Shown piece after piece: positions 1-10,665 of a stretch of 44,298 bases of DNA (positions are counted from its first letter, which is position 1; each line of letters begins with the position of its first letter). The notes under the pieces are model-generated. The model did not search any database. It saw only the letters and a list, made by a program, of their open reading frames with translations, and was not told the DNA's origin. The translations under genes and the position numbers were made by a program. Source of the stretch: an uncultured Pelagibacteraceae bacterium (GTDB lineage Bacteria > Pseudomonadota > Alphaproteobacteria > Pelagibacterales > Pelagibacteraceae); assembly GCA_902553845.1 (NCBI GenBank), contig CACDMG010000002.1:1-44298 (forward strand), given 5' to 3'.

Positions 1-671
1 TATTTACACTTTATCCTGAAATTTTTCCTGGACCTTTAAATAAAGGTCTTTACGGCAAAGCAATGATAAAAAAATTGTGGAGTTTGAATGTGATCAATAT
101 TAGAGATGCAGCAACAGATAAACATAAGACTGTTGACGATGCACCCTATGGTGGTGGAACAGGAATGTTGCTTAAACCTAATGTTCTGGCAAAATCTATC
201 GATCAGAACATAAATAAAGGAGAGAGAATTTTTTACCTTTCACCTAAAGGTAAAAAGTTTGATCAAAATCTTGCTATGGAATTATCTAAGGAAAATTCAT
301 TTTCTTTAATTTGTGGACATTTTGAAGGTGTTGATGAGAGAGTTTTAACTACGAGAAATATAGAGGAAATAAGTATTGGAGATTATGTATTATCAGGTGG
401 AGAAACAGCTGCGCTCGTAGTTCTTGATAGCGTATTAAGACTTTTGCCAGGAGTTTTGGGCAATGAAAAATCAGCTTCAGAGGAAACTTTTGAAAATGGT
501 CTCTTGGAATATCCTCAATATACAAAACCACAGATTTGGGAGGAAAAATCAGTGCCAGATGTATTATTATCAGGGGATCACGCTAAAATTAAAGACTGGC
601 GTTTATCTCAATCTGAGGCTATAACACGCGACCGAAGACCAGATATGTGGCAAAAATATAAGAAGAATTAA
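1..671 (+). CDS. trmD: tRNA (guanine-N1)-methyltransferase, 5' truncated by the window edge
   Basis: Frame is open upstream of the listed ATG (from base 3: [21 protein letters not shown]...). Contains TrmD motifs ([37 protein letters not shown]). Followed by rplS, as is common. Confidence 0.95.
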   Translation, partial: FTLYPEIFPGPLNKGLYGKAMIKKLWSLNVINIRDAATDKHKTVDDAPYGGGTGMLLKPNVLAKSIDQNINKGERIFYLSPKGKKFDQNLAMELSKENSFSLICGHFEGVDERVLTTRNIEEISIGDYVLSGGETAALVVLDSVLRLLPGVLGNEKSASEETFENGLLEYPQYTKPQIWEEKSVPDVLLSGDHAKIKDWRLSQSEAITRDRRPDMWQKYKKN

Positions 672-687
672 ATTGTTAAACATTAAA

Positions 688-1224
688 ATGAAAACGATAG
701 AAGAAATAAATCAATATAATATAAAAAAAATTCTTTCCGAAAAGAAAATTCCTGAGTTCTTTCCAGGCGATGTTGTAAAAGTTGGTGTAAGAATAACAGA
801 GGGTAAAAAAGAAAGAATTCAATATTTCGAAGGTGTTTGTATTGCTAAAAAAAGTAGAGATTTGAATTCTTCATTTACAGTTAGAAAAATTTCTTTTGGT
901 GAAGGTGTTGAAAGAACTTTCCCATTATTTGGTACAGTTATTGACTCTATTAAAGTAATTCGTTCAGGTAAAGTAAGAAGAGCAAAATTATATTATTTAA
1001 GAGACAGGACTGGTAAATCTGCAAGAATTGCAGAAAAAATTAGAAAAAAAATTGGTATAGATATTGACGTAAAACCAGAAACGGTTACAGAGGAAAATCT
1101 AGCTCCGATTGCTCAAGAGACAGAAGTTAAAAAAGAAGAAGCTCCTAAAGCAGAAGCTAAAAAGGAAGAAGCTCCTAAAGCAGAAGCTAAAAAGAAAACA
1201 GAAAGCTCAATAGAAAAAAAATAA
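688..1224 (+). CDS. rplS: 50S ribosomal protein L19 with long C-terminal Lys/Glu/Ala tail
   Basis: L19 core ([32 protein letters not shown]...[19 protein letters not shown]). ATG at 688 preferred over the TTG at 673. Confidence 0.95.
   Translation: MKTIEEINQYNIKKILSEKKIPEFFPGDVVKVGVRITEGKKERIQYFEGVCIAKKSRDLNSSFTVRKISFGEGVERTFPLFGTVIDSIKVIRSGKVRRAKLYYLRDRTGKSARIAEKIRKKIGIDIDVKPETVTEENLAPIAQETEVKKEEAPKAEAKKEEAPKAEAKKKTESSIEKK
1135..1194 (+). repeat. Exact 30-bp tandem direct repeat (2 copies) in the rplS tail
   Basis: gaagaagctcctaaagcagaagctaaaaag at 1135-1164 and again at 1165-1194; encodes [10 protein letters not shown] x2. Confidence 0.95.
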
Positions 1225-1235
1225 TTTTTTTTTCA

Positions 1236-2639
1236 ATGCCTAATACACTTTACGACAAAATCTGGAATGACCACTTAGTTGACCAACAACCTGATGGCAC
1301 TGCTTTATTGTTTGTAGATAGACATCTTGTCCATGAAGTGACTAGTCCGCAGGCATTTGAGGGTCTTAGAACTTCTAATCGTAAAGTAAGACATCCAAAA
1401 CTTACTCTGGCAGTTGCAGATCATAACGTTCCAACAACAGATAGAACTAATGGTATTGCAGATCAAGAGTCAAAAATTCAGGTCGATACTCTAGAAAAAA
1501 ATTGTAAAGAATTTGGAGTACAGCTTTTTGGTATGGACGATAAAAGACAAGGAATTGTACATATAATTGGACCAGAACAAGGATTTACTCAACCAGGAAC
1601 AGTAATTGTTTGTGGAGACAGTCATACTGCTACACATGGTGCTTTTGGAGCTTTGGCATTTGGAATTGGTACATCAGAGGTAGAACATGTTTTAGCAACA
1701 CAAACATTGGTTCAAAAAAAAGCAAAAAATTTTAGAATTAATGTGAATGGAAAACTTCCTTTAGGAGTAACTTCTAAAGATGTAATTTTACAAATAATCG
1801 GAAAAATTGGAACAGCTGGTGGTACAGGGTGCGTTGTAGAGTATGCAGGTGATTTAATTAGATCACTAAGTGTTGAACAACGAATGACCATATGTAATAT
1901 GACTATAGAAGGTGGAGCAAGAGCAGGGTTAATTGCACCAGACGAAAAGATATTCAAATATTTACAGGGCAAACCCATGTCACCAAAAGGCGAAAAATGG
2001 GATAAAGCTTTAGATTATTGGAAAAGTTTAAAATCGGATGATAATGCGAATTTTGAAAAAGAGATTAGTTTGCAAGCGGATGAAATTTTACCTATGATAA
2101 CTTGGGGGACGTCACCTCAGGATGTTATCACAATTGATGGTAAGGTTCCAAATCCAAATTCGGAAAAAGATGAAGATAAAAAAAATTCTTTAGAAAGAGC
2201 TTTGAAATATATGGGTTTAAAACCAGATATGGCAGCTAAAGATATAAAAATAGATAAAGTTTTTATCGGAAGTTGCACTAATGGAAGAATTGAAGATTTA
2301 AGAGAAGCTGCGAAAGTTTTAAAGGATAAAAAAGTAGCTTCTCATGTTCATGCTATGGTTGTTCCAGGATCTGGTTTAGTTAAAGAACAGGCAGAGCAAG
2401 AAGGGTTAGATAAAATATTTGTTAGTTCAGGTTTCGAATGGAGAGAACCAGGTTGTTCAATGTGTTTAGCAATGAATGCAGATAAATTAAAACCAGAAGA
2501 AAGATGTGCGTCAACGTCCAATAGAAATTTTGAGGGAAGACAAGGTAGAGGCGGTAGAACTCATCTTGTAAGTCCAGGGATGGCAGCAGCAGCTGCAATT
2601 TCAGGAAACTTAGATGACGTAAGAAAATATCAAAAATAA
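1236..2639 (+). CDS. leuC: 3-isopropylmalate dehydratase large subunit
   Basis: Aconitase-superfamily motifs ([57 protein letters not shown]); followed by leuD and leuB. Confidence 0.97.
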   Translation: MPNTLYDKIWNDHLVDQQPDGTALLFVDRHLVHEVTSPQAFEGLRTSNRKVRHPKLTLAVADHNVPTTDRTNGIADQESKIQVDTLEKNCKEFGVQLFGMDDKRQGIVHIIGPEQGFTQPGTVIVCGDSHTATHGAFGALAFGIGTSEVEHVLATQTLVQKKAKNFRINVNGKLPLGVTSKDVILQIIGKIGTAGGTGCVVEYAGDLIRSLSVEQRMTICNMTIEGGARAGLIAPDEKIFKYLQGKPMSPKGEKWDKALDYWKSLKSDDNANFEKEISLQADEILPMITWGTSPQDVITIDGKVPNPNSEKDEDKKNSLERALKYMGLKPDMAAKDIKIDKVFIGSCTNGRIEDLREAAKVLKDKKVASHVHAMVVPGSGLVKEQAEQEGLDKIFVSSGFEWREPGCSMCLAMNADKLKPEERCASTSNRNFEGRQGRGGRTHLVSPGMAAAAAISGNLDDVRKYQK

Positions 2640-3244
2640 TGCAAAAATTTACTACATTAAAAAGTATTCCAGCGTATTTACCAATAGTGAATATTGATAC
2701 GGATATGATTATTCCAAAACAATTTTTAAAAACAATTAAAAGAACAGGACTTGGTAAGAATTTGTTTTTTGAGATGAGGTACGACGAGAAAGGAAAAAAA
2801 ATAAATGATTTTATATTGAATCAAAATCCTTTTAATAATTCGAAAATATTAATAGCGGGAAAAAATTTTGGCTGTGGATCATCTAGGGAACATGCCCCAT
2901 GGGCGTTATTAGATTTTGGTATTACATGTGTAATAAGTTCAAGTTTTGCTGATATATTTTTTAGCAACTGTTTTAAAAATGGAATTTTACCAATCATTCT
3001 TAATGAAGAAAAAATTAAGGAGTTATCAGAGTATGCGAATAGAAAAGAAGAAATTTTAGTTGATTTAAATGAAGAAAAAATAATTTATGGAAATAGTGAG
3101 ATTTTATTTAACGTTGATTCATTTAAGAAAAAGTGCCTTCTAGAGGGTTTAGATGATATAGCTTTATCCTTGAAAAAATCTGATAAAATAGAAAACTTTG
3201 AAAAAAATTTAAAAAAACATAAGCCTTGGATTATTAATGATTAA
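2639..3244 (+). CDS. leuD: 3-isopropylmalate dehydratase small subunit
   Basis: [43 protein letters not shown] overlap with leuC. Confidence 0.97.
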   Translation: MQKFTTLKSIPAYLPIVNIDTDMIIPKQFLKTIKRTGLGKNLFFEMRYDEKGKKINDFILNQNPFNNSKILIAGKNFGCGSSREHAPWALLDFGITCVISSSFADIFFSNCFKNGILPIILNEEKIKELSEYANRKEEILVDLNEEKIIYGNSEILFNVDSFKKKCLLEGLDDIALSLKKSDKIENFEKNLKKHKPWIIND

Positions 3245-4343
3245 AGTTAAAAAAAGGAAAATATTATTACTTCCCGGAGACGGAATAGGTCCAGAAGTTA
3301 TTGGTGAGGTAAAAAAAATTATTAAATGGTTTAATGATAAAAAATCTTTAGATTTTGAAATAGATGAAGACTTAGCTGGTGGTTGTTCATATGATAAACA
3401 TGGTACTCCAATTACAGATGAAGTTTTTTATAAAGCTTTAGAGAGTGCTGCTGTTATGTTAGGAGCTGTGGGTGGACCTAAATGGGATAAAGTTGATTTT
3501 TCTAAAAAACCAGAGAGAGCACTTTTAAAATTAAGAAAAGAATTAAAACTTTTTGCAAATTTAAGACCAGCAATATGTTTTAAGCAGCTAGTTGATGCTT
3601 CAACCCTTAAGCCAGAAATTGTCTCTGGTTTAGATATAATGATAGTTAGGGAATTAACAGGAGGAATATACTTTGGTGAACCTCGAGGGATTAAGCCAAT
3701 TGAAAATGGAGAAAGAAAGGGAATCAATACTCATACTTATACAAGTAGTGAAATAATTAGAGTTGCAAGAGTTGCTTTTGATTTAGCGAAAAAAAGATCT
3801 AATAAAGTTACTTCATGTGAAAAATCAAACGTGATGGAAGCAGGCCAACTTTGGAAAGAAGAAGTGCAAGCACTTCATGAAAAAGAATATAAAGATGTAG
3901 AGTTAAGTCATATGCTTGCTGATAACTGTGCTATGCAACTTCTTAGAAATCCAAAACAATTTGATGTAATTGTAACAGATAATTTATTTGGTGATATGCT
4001 TTCAGATCAAGCATCTATGTTAACAGGCTCATTAGGTCTTTTACCTTCAGCATCGTTGGGTGCTAAAAATAAAGATGGAGAGATGAGAGCAATGTATGAG
4101 CCCATTCATGGATCGGCCCCGGATATTGCTGGGAAAGGCATTGCAAATCCTATAGCAACAATATTAAGTTTTGCTATGGCTTTGAGGTATTCTTTGGATT
4201 TGGATAAAGAGGCAGAGTCACTTGAAAAAGCCGTACAAGACGTACTAAATGATGGATTGAGAACAAAAGATATTTTATCCAATGGAACGAAGGAAGTTTC
4301 CACATCCCAAATGGGTGATGCGATAATTTCAAAATTGCAATAA
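3237..4343 (+). CDS. leuB: 3-isopropylmalate dehydrogenase
   Basis: [52 protein letters not shown]; overlaps leuD by 8 bp. Confidence 0.97.
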   Translation: MIKVKKRKILLLPGDGIGPEVIGEVKKIIKWFNDKKSLDFEIDEDLAGGCSYDKHGTPITDEVFYKALESAAVMLGAVGGPKWDKVDFSKKPERALLKLRKELKLFANLRPAICFKQLVDASTLKPEIVSGLDIMIVRELTGGIYFGEPRGIKPIENGERKGINTHTYTSSEIIRVARVAFDLAKKRSNKVTSCEKSNVMEAGQLWKEEVQALHEKEYKDVELSHMLADNCAMQLLRNPKQFDVIVTDNLFGDMLSDQASMLTGSLGLLPSASLGAKNKDGEMRAMYEPIHGSAPDIAGKGIANPIATILSFAMALRYSLDLDKEAESLEKAVQDVLNDGLRTKDILSNGTKEVSTSQMGDAIISKLQ

Positions 4344-4369
4344 TCAATTAATTATTTTAAACTAATTTT

Positions 4370-6133
4370 ATGCCAAGCTACACAGCACCAGTAGAAGATA
4401 TGATGTTTCTTTTTGAAAAATTGAGAAACAACAAAAATTATAATGAATTAGAAAAATATAAAGATGTAAGTCCAGACCTTGTAAAAGATATCTTACAAGA
4501 AGCAGCAAAGATAAATCAAAATCTTATCTTACCGCTTGCAAAAGCTGGAGACGAAAATCCAGCAGTTTTAGAAAATGGGATCGTGCGAACTCCTCCAGGT
4601 TACAAGGAAGCATATACAAAATATATAGAGGATGGATGGACATCATTATCTTGTGATCCAAAATATGGAGGACAAGGCATGCCAAAAACAGTAAGTGCTT
4701 TTTTTGATGAAATGTTATCCTCTGCTAGTCTTTCATTTAAACTTTATAGTGAACTTAGTATTGGTGCGTATAATTGTATAAATCATCATGCTACAGACGA
4801 TATTAAGAATAAATATTTACCAAAAATAGTTGAAGGTAAATGGAGCGGTACTATGTGTTTAACAGAGCCAGTGTGTGGAACTGACCTAGGTTTACTAAAA
4901 ACTAAAGCAAAAAAACAATCTGATGGAACTTATAAATTAACTGGACAAAAAATTTTCATTACTTCTGGCGATCATGATCTGACTGAAAATATAATTCATT
5001 TAGTTTTAGCAAGAGCTGATGATTCTCCTGATGGAACAAGAGGAATAAGTTTATTTTTAGTACCTAAATTTATTGTTAAAGATGATGGAAATATAGGACC
5101 TAGAAATGGGATTTCAACAGGATCGATAGAAACTAAGATGGGTATAAAAGGATCAGCTACTTGCGTTTTAAATTTTGATGATGCCACTGGATATATGATT
5201 GGTGATAAAGAAAAAGGTTTGAGTGCCATGTTTACGATGATGAATCTTGAGAGAATAGTTGTTGGTATTCAAGGTTTAGGTATTTCAGAAATTGCTTATC
5301 AAAACTCTCTGTCATATGCAAAAGAAAGAAAACAAGGAAAAACAAATAAGACGAAATCAAAAAATGGTGCTGATTTTATTATTGAACATGCAGATATTAG
5401 AAGAACATTATTAAATATGAAATCAATTATCGAAGGTGAGAGAGCTTTATGCTTCTGGTTATCTCAACAGACTGAAGTTAGTTTATATCATCCAGATGAA
5501 AAAGTTCGTCAAGAGGCGTCTGATTATGTTTCTCTGATGACACCTGTGGTTAAATCATTATTTACAGACTTGGCTATGGAAATAACTAGTGATGCAATGC
5601 AAATTCATGGGGGCTATGGGTATACAAAAGATCAAGGAATAGAGCAGTTATATAGAGATAACAGAATTACACCCATATATGAGGGAACTAACTCAGTTCA
5701 AGCTGCTGATCTAGTTTTTAGAAAATTATCAAATAAAAATGGAAGTATAATCGATAAATTTTTAGACAAGGTAAAATCTGAATGTAATTCTAATAATGAA
5801 AAAATTAAACCATTTGTATCAGAATTTAATAATCATCTGAGTGTATTGAAAAAATTTAGTGATTGGATGATGGATAGAGCAAAAACAGAAAAAGATGACG
5901 TGAGTGGAGCTGCAAACGACTATTTGAAAACTTTAGGATATGTGTCTATTGCGTATGCCTGGATTAAGGTTTTAGAGGTAAGCTTCGAAGATTATAACGA
6001 AAATAAGAACTTCTATGATGATAAAATAAATACAGCAAGATTTTACTTTGACAAAGTATTACCAAGGGTTGAACAACATTACAAGTCAGGTACCTCTGGT
6101 AGTTCAAATTTAATGAATTTCAAATTTAATTAA
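4370..6133 (+). CDS. dmdC: Acyl-CoA dehydrogenase, probable 3-methylmercaptopropionyl-CoA dehydrogenase (DmdC)
   Basis: Long acyl-CoA dehydrogenase (MCLTEPVCGTDLGLLKTKA, QIHGGYGYTKDQGIEQLYRDNRITPIYEGTNSVQAADLV). DmdC assignment rests on adjacency to dmdB and dmdA. Confidence 0.85.
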   Translation: MPSYTAPVEDMMFLFEKLRNNKNYNELEKYKDVSPDLVKDILQEAAKINQNLILPLAKAGDENPAVLENGIVRTPPGYKEAYTKYIEDGWTSLSCDPKYGGQGMPKTVSAFFDEMLSSASLSFKLYSELSIGAYNCINHHATDDIKNKYLPKIVEGKWSGTMCLTEPVCGTDLGLLKTKAKKQSDGTYKLTGQKIFITSGDHDLTENIIHLVLARADDSPDGTRGISLFLVPKFIVKDDGNIGPRNGISTGSIETKMGIKGSATCVLNFDDATGYMIGDKEKGLSAMFTMMNLERIVVGIQGLGISEIAYQNSLSYAKERKQGKTNKTKSKNGADFIIEHADIRRTLLNMKSIIEGERALCFWLSQQTEVSLYHPDEKVRQEASDYVSLMTPVVKSLFTDLAMEITSDAMQIHGGYGYTKDQGIEQLYRDNRITPIYEGTNSVQAADLVFRKLSNKNGSIIDKFLDKVKSECNSNNEKIKPFVSEFNNHLSVLKKFSDWMMDRAKTEKDDVSGAANDYLKTLGYVSIAYAWIKVLEVSFEDYNENKNFYDDKINTARFYFDKVLPRVEQHYKSGTSGSSNLMNFKFN

Positions 6134-6134
6134 A

Positions 6135-7751
6135 ATGAGTCATTACGATACTAATTTGGATAAAAATAATGCAAATTATGTTCCATTAACTCCTTTGACT
6201 TTCCTAAAAAGAGCTAAAGAAATTTATCCAAATTATGAGGCAGTTATTTATGAAGACCGTAAATATACTTGGGATCAGGTTTATAAAAGGACAGTTAAAT
6301 TTGCCAGTGCTCTTAATAAAATTGGTGTTGGAAAAGGTGATACAGTTTCTTTTTTAGCTTTTAATACTCCAGAAATTTTTGAAGGTCATTATTCGGTGCC
6401 AATGACAGGAGCAGTGTTAAATACTATTAATATTAGATTAGATGCTAAAACAATCGCTTATATTTTAGATCATAGTGAAGCAAAAGTATTAGTTGTAGAT
6501 AGACAACTTCATTTAGAGGTTAAAAAGGCCTTAAGCACCTTAAAAAAAAAAATTATAATAATCGATATTAATGACAAATTTGCAGATCAATCTAAGTGTG
6601 AGAAAATTGGTGAATTAGAATATGAAAGTTTTTTGAATACTGGTGATGAAAATTATCATTGGAAAATGCCTGAGGATGAATGGCAAGCAATATCATTGAG
6701 TTACACATCTGGTACTACAGGAAATCCAAAGGGTGTTGTTTATCATCACAGGGGATCATACCTAATGTCTACTGGAAGTGCAGTTGCTTGGAATATGCCA
6801 AATAGATTAAATTTTTTAACTATTGTTCCAATGTTTCATTGCAATGGTTGGGGGTACCCATGGACTATACCTATGTTAAATGGAAGGACTGTATGTTTAA
6901 GAAATATTGATGTTAAAAAAATATTTGAATTAATTGATAAATACGATGTAACTCATTTTGGTGGAGCACCAATTGTACTGAATATGATTACTGGCGCACC
7001 TGAGACTGATAGAAAAAAATTAAAACAAAAAGTTTATGTGCTCACTGCTGGAGCACCACCGCCAAGCATTATATTTAAAAAAATGAATGAGCTAGGTTTT
7101 GAGGTGATGCATGTTTATGGATTAACAGAAACTTATGGACATGTTACTCAATGTGCTTGGAATGATGCTTGGAATGAATTTGATGAAGAGAAACAAAATG
7201 AGATTAAAGCAAGACAGGGAGTGAGGTATCCAAACACCGAGGGTATAGCAGTTATGAATCCAGAAACAATGACTGAAGTACCTAAAGATGGAAAAACAAT
7301 TGGAGAAATAATGATAAAAGGAAATATTGTCATGAAGGGATATTTTAAAGATAAAGATGCAACATCTAAAGCTATGGATGGTGGCTGGTTTCACTCTGGA
7401 GATTTAGCTGTAATGCATCCTGATGGATATGTTAAAATTCAAGATAGATCGAAAGATATTATAATTTCAGGAGGTGAAAATATATCTTCGATTGAAATAG
7501 AGAATACTTTAGCAAAACATCCTTCAGTATCTATTGCAGCAGTAGTGGCTAAGCCAGATGAAAAATGGGGTGAAGTACCTTGTGCTTTTATTGAAATGGT
7601 TAAAGATAAACCTGTGACAGAAAAAGAGCTAATCAGTTTTTGCAAAGAAACTCTTGCTGGATTTAAGGTTCCAAAACAAGTAGTTTTTTGTGATTTACCA
7701 AAAACTTCAACTGGTAAAATTCAAAAGTTTGAGCTTAGAAAAAAATTTTAG
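6135..7751 (+). CDS. dmdB: AMP-binding acyl-CoA ligase, probable 3-methylmercaptopropionate-CoA ligase (DmdB)
   Basis: AMP-binding motif LSYTSGTTGNPKGVVYHHRG, adenylation motifs GLTETYGH and GWFHSGDLAVMHPDGYVKIQDRSKDIIISGGENISS, C-terminal PKTSTGKIQK. Context with dmdC and dmdA. Confidence 0.85.
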   Translation: MSHYDTNLDKNNANYVPLTPLTFLKRAKEIYPNYEAVIYEDRKYTWDQVYKRTVKFASALNKIGVGKGDTVSFLAFNTPEIFEGHYSVPMTGAVLNTINIRLDAKTIAYILDHSEAKVLVVDRQLHLEVKKALSTLKKKIIIIDINDKFADQSKCEKIGELEYESFLNTGDENYHWKMPEDEWQAISLSYTSGTTGNPKGVVYHHRGSYLMSTGSAVAWNMPNRLNFLTIVPMFHCNGWGYPWTIPMLNGRTVCLRNIDVKKIFELIDKYDVTHFGGAPIVLNMITGAPETDRKKLKQKVYVLTAGAPPPSIIFKKMNELGFEVMHVYGLTETYGHVTQCAWNDAWNEFDEEKQNEIKARQGVRYPNTEGIAVMNPETMTEVPKDGKTIGEIMIKGNIVMKGYFKDKDATSKAMDGGWFHSGDLAVMHPDGYVKIQDRSKDIIISGGENISSIEIENTLAKHPSVSIAAVVAKPDEKWGEVPCAFIEMVKDKPVTEKELISFCKETLAGFKVPKQVVFCDLPKTSTGKIQKFELRKKF

Positions 7752-7759
7752 GTAAATAA

Positions 7760-8536
7760 TTGATATTCCAAATAGAAAATAAAAATATTCATGCATCTGA
7801 TGCAGGCCAAGGAATAGACTCTCAAAAAGAGACTATTGTATTTTTGCATGGGAGTGGACTTTCACACATAGTTTGGTCTCTTACAGAACAATTTTTTTCA
7901 AATAAGAATTTTAATGTACTATCGTTAGATTTACCCGGACATGGAAATTCAGATGGGCCTTGTATAGATAGTATTGAAAAAATTTCAGATTGGTTAGAAA
8001 AAGTATTTAAAAAGTTAAATTTAAAAAATTTAATTTTAGTTGGTCACTCTCAAGGTTGTTTAGAGATACTTGAATATGCTTTCAAATACAAAGAAAGATT
8101 AAAGAAATTAGTTTTTGTTGGAGGTTCAAACAAAATGCCTGTTCATCCTGATTTAATAAACTTAGCACAAAATGGAGACTCTGATGCTGTTAAATTAATG
8201 ATGAAATGGGGTTATGAGGGTTCAAAAAAATTTATAGGTGGAAATCCGGTAGAAAAAATAATTCAGTCACCAAGAGATATAAGTGAAATATTAGCAGTCG
8301 ATTTAAATGCATGTAATAATTATTCTAATGGTTCTCAGGCTGCAAAAACAATAAACTTGCCTACATTATTAATTTTAGGAGAATTAGATAAAATGATTAA
8401 CTTAGAAGTAGGAAAAAAATTTTCAAGTTTATTAGAAAATTCTGAGACATATGTAATTAATGGATGTGGACATATGATTATGATTGAAAAAGCTTTTGAA
8501 ATGCGAGAAAAGATCCTTAAATTTTTAAATTCATGA
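7760..8536 (+). CDS. Alpha/beta-hydrolase fold protein inside the dmd cluster, TTG start
   Basis: Oxyanion-hole HGSG, nucleophile elbow GHSQG, acid LGELDKM, His GCGHM. No in-frame ATG near the N-terminus; TTG at 7760 follows 'aggtaaataa'. ATGA overlap with dmdA. Confidence 0.88.
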   Translation: MIFQIENKNIHASDAGQGIDSQKETIVFLHGSGLSHIVWSLTEQFFSNKNFNVLSLDLPGHGNSDGPCIDSIEKISDWLEKVFKKLNLKNLILVGHSQGCLEILEYAFKYKERLKKLVFVGGSNKMPVHPDLINLAQNGDSDAVKLMMKWGYEGSKKFIGGNPVEKIIQSPRDISEILAVDLNACNNYSNGSQAAKTINLPTLLILGELDKMINLEVGKKFSSLLENSETYVINGCGHMIMIEKAFEMREKILKFLNS

Positions 8537-9642
8537 AAAATTATTCAATTGTAAAATCAAGAAGAATAAGAAGTACTCCTTATACTTCAAGAATAGAAAA
8601 ACAAGGCGTTACAGCATATACAGTTTATAATCATATGTTGTTGCCCGCTGCATTTGGATCTATAGAAGATTCATGCAACCATCTAAAAAAAGAAGTTCAA
8701 GTTTGGGATGTGGCAGCTGAAAGACAAGTAGAAATTTCTGGTAAAGATGCAGCTAAACTTGTTCAACTAATGACCAGTAGAGATTTATCAAAGTCTAAAA
8801 TAGGGAGATGTTATTATTGCCCAATTATTGATGATAATGGGAACTTAGTAAACGATCCAGTAATTTTAAAATTAGCTGAAGATAGATGGTGGATATCTAT
8901 TGCTGACTCAGATGTTATTTTTTTTGCAAAAGGTCTTGCATCTGGGAATAATTTTAAAGTTCAAATTTTTGAACCTAATGTTGATATAATTGCAATACAA
9001 GGACCAAAATCATTTGGTTTAATGGAAAAAGTTTTTGGAAAAAAAATAAATGAATTAAAATTTTTTGGTTTTGATTATTTTGATTTTAGAGGTGTTAAAC
9101 ATTTAATTGCTAGATCTGGTTGGTCTAAACAAGGAGGATTTGAAGTTTATGTAGAAAATACTAAATCTGGTTTGGATCTTTATGATTATTTCTTTGAAAT
9201 TGGGGAAGAATTTAATTTAAAACCTGGCTGCCCAAATCTTATAGAAAGAATCGAAAGTGGCCTCTTATCTTATGGAAATGATTTTGATAATAATGACAAT
9301 CCTTTTGAATGCGGCTTTGATAAATATGTTAATTTAGATTCTGAAGTATCTTTTTTAGGTAAGGAAAAATTAAAGAAAATTAAAAAAGATGGTATCAAAA
9401 GAAGATTAATGGGAGTTCATATCGATACTAATAAAATTAACTTAACCAAATCTTTGAAGCTTAAAGATGATAAAGGAAATTTTATTGGGGATTTAAGATC
9501 AGCTTGTTATTCGCCACATTTTAAAAAAGTTATAGGAATAGCAATGATAAATGAGCCTTATTGCAAAGTATCCACAACAGGATTGTTAGAAATTGAAGGA
9601 AATTCCTTAGCTGTAAAAGTTTGCGATTTGCCTTTCATCTAG
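8533..9642 (+). CDS. dmdA: Dimethylsulfoniopropionate demethylase (GcvT/aminomethyltransferase family)
   Basis: 369 aa, starts [68 protein letters not shown]. Very close to Pelagibacter DmdA as I recall it; neighbours dmdB and dmdC. Confidence 0.94.
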   Translation: MKNYSIVKSRRIRSTPYTSRIEKQGVTAYTVYNHMLLPAAFGSIEDSCNHLKKEVQVWDVAAERQVEISGKDAAKLVQLMTSRDLSKSKIGRCYYCPIIDDNGNLVNDPVILKLAEDRWWISIADSDVIFFAKGLASGNNFKVQIFEPNVDIIAIQGPKSFGLMEKVFGKKINELKFFGFDYFDFRGVKHLIARSGWSKQGGFEVYVENTKSGLDLYDYFFEIGEEFNLKPGCPNLIERIESGLLSYGNDFDNNDNPFECGFDKYVNLDSEVSFLGKEKLKKIKKDGIKRRLMGVHIDTNKINLTKSLKLKDDKGNFIGDLRSACYSPHFKKVIGIAMINEPYCKVSTTGLLEIEGNSLAVKVCDLPFI

Positions 9643-9657
9643 TATAAAACCTACATC

Positions 9658-10665
9658 ATGAATATTGCAATTGTAGGAGCAACAGGAAATGTTGGAAGAA
9701 AAACTTTAGAAGTTCTTGAAAAAAAAGAACTATCTATTGATAATCTATATTTAGTTGCCTCATCTAAGAGTGCTGGTAAAAAAATTATTTTTAAGGGTAA
9801 AGAACATGAGGTTTTTGATTTAGAAAATTTTAATTTTTCCAAAGTAAAAATAGCCTTTTTTGCAGCTGGAGGAAAAATTTCAGAAAAATTTGCAGAAAAA
9901 GCCGCAAAGCATTGTCTAGTCATTGATAATTCAAGCTTCTATAGAATGGATCCAGATGTTCCTTTAATCGTTCCACAAGTTAACTCAAATCATTTAGATC
10001 AAATAAAAAAAAATATTATTGCCAATCCAAATTGTTCAACTGCACAATTGGTGATTGCTTTAAAACCTTTGCATGACCTTTTTGTAATTAAAAGAATAGT
10101 CGTTTCCACATACCAATCAGTTTCAGGTGGTGGTAAAGCACCAATGGATGAATTGATCGAACAAACTAAATTAGTTTTAGATGGCAAAGATATTAAATCT
10201 AAAAATTTTACAAAACAAATAGCTTTTAATGCTATTCCACATATAGATGTATTTTCAGATGATGGTTATACAAAAGAAGAATTAAAAATGACTAATGAAA
10301 CAAAAAAAATTTTAGATAGTAAAATTGATCTAACAGCAACATGTGTAAGGTTGCCTATTTCTGTTTCACATTCAGAATCGGTAAATTTACAATTTGAAAA
10401 ATCATTTTCTCTTGAAAAAGTTAGAGAGGCACTAGATAATTTTGATGGTTGTAAGGTAATTGATGAAAGAGTTGATGGTGGTTATACAACTCCATTAGAG
10501 GCTGAGGGAAAAGATGAAACATTCATCTCAAGAATAAGAGAGGATAAAACTATAAATAATGGATTAAATTTATGGATTGTTTCAGATAACCTTTTAAGAG
10601 GCGCGGCTTTGAACGCAGTGGAAATTGCTGAGATATTGATTAAAAATAATTTCTATGGAAAATAA
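9658..10665 (+). CDS. asd: Aspartate-semialdehyde dehydrogenase
   Basis: MNIAIVGATGNVGRKTLEVLEKK, IANPNCSTAQLVIALKPLHD, TYQSVSGGGKAPMDEL, CVRLPISVSHSESVNL. Confidence 0.96.
   Translation: MNIAIVGATGNVGRKTLEVLEKKELSIDNLYLVASSKSAGKKIIFKGKEHEVFDLENFNFSKVKIAFFAAGGKISEKFAEKAAKHCLVIDNSSFYRMDPDVPLIVPQVNSNHLDQIKKNIIANPNCSTAQLVIALKPLHDLFVIKRIVVSTYQSVSGGGKAPMDELIEQTKLVLDGKDIKSKNFTKQIAFNAIPHIDVFSDDGYTKEELKMTNETKKILDSKIDLTATCVRLPISVSHSESVNLQFEKSFSLEKVREALDNFDGCKVIDERVDGGYTTPLEAEGKDETFISRIREDKTINNGLNLWIVSDNLLRGAALNAVEIAEILIKNNFYGK

Noticed and set aside
8533-9642. Alternative assignment as glycine-cleavage T protein (GcvT)
   Set aside because: No gcvH or gcvP neighbours; N-terminal sequence and dmdB/dmdC context match DmdA much better.
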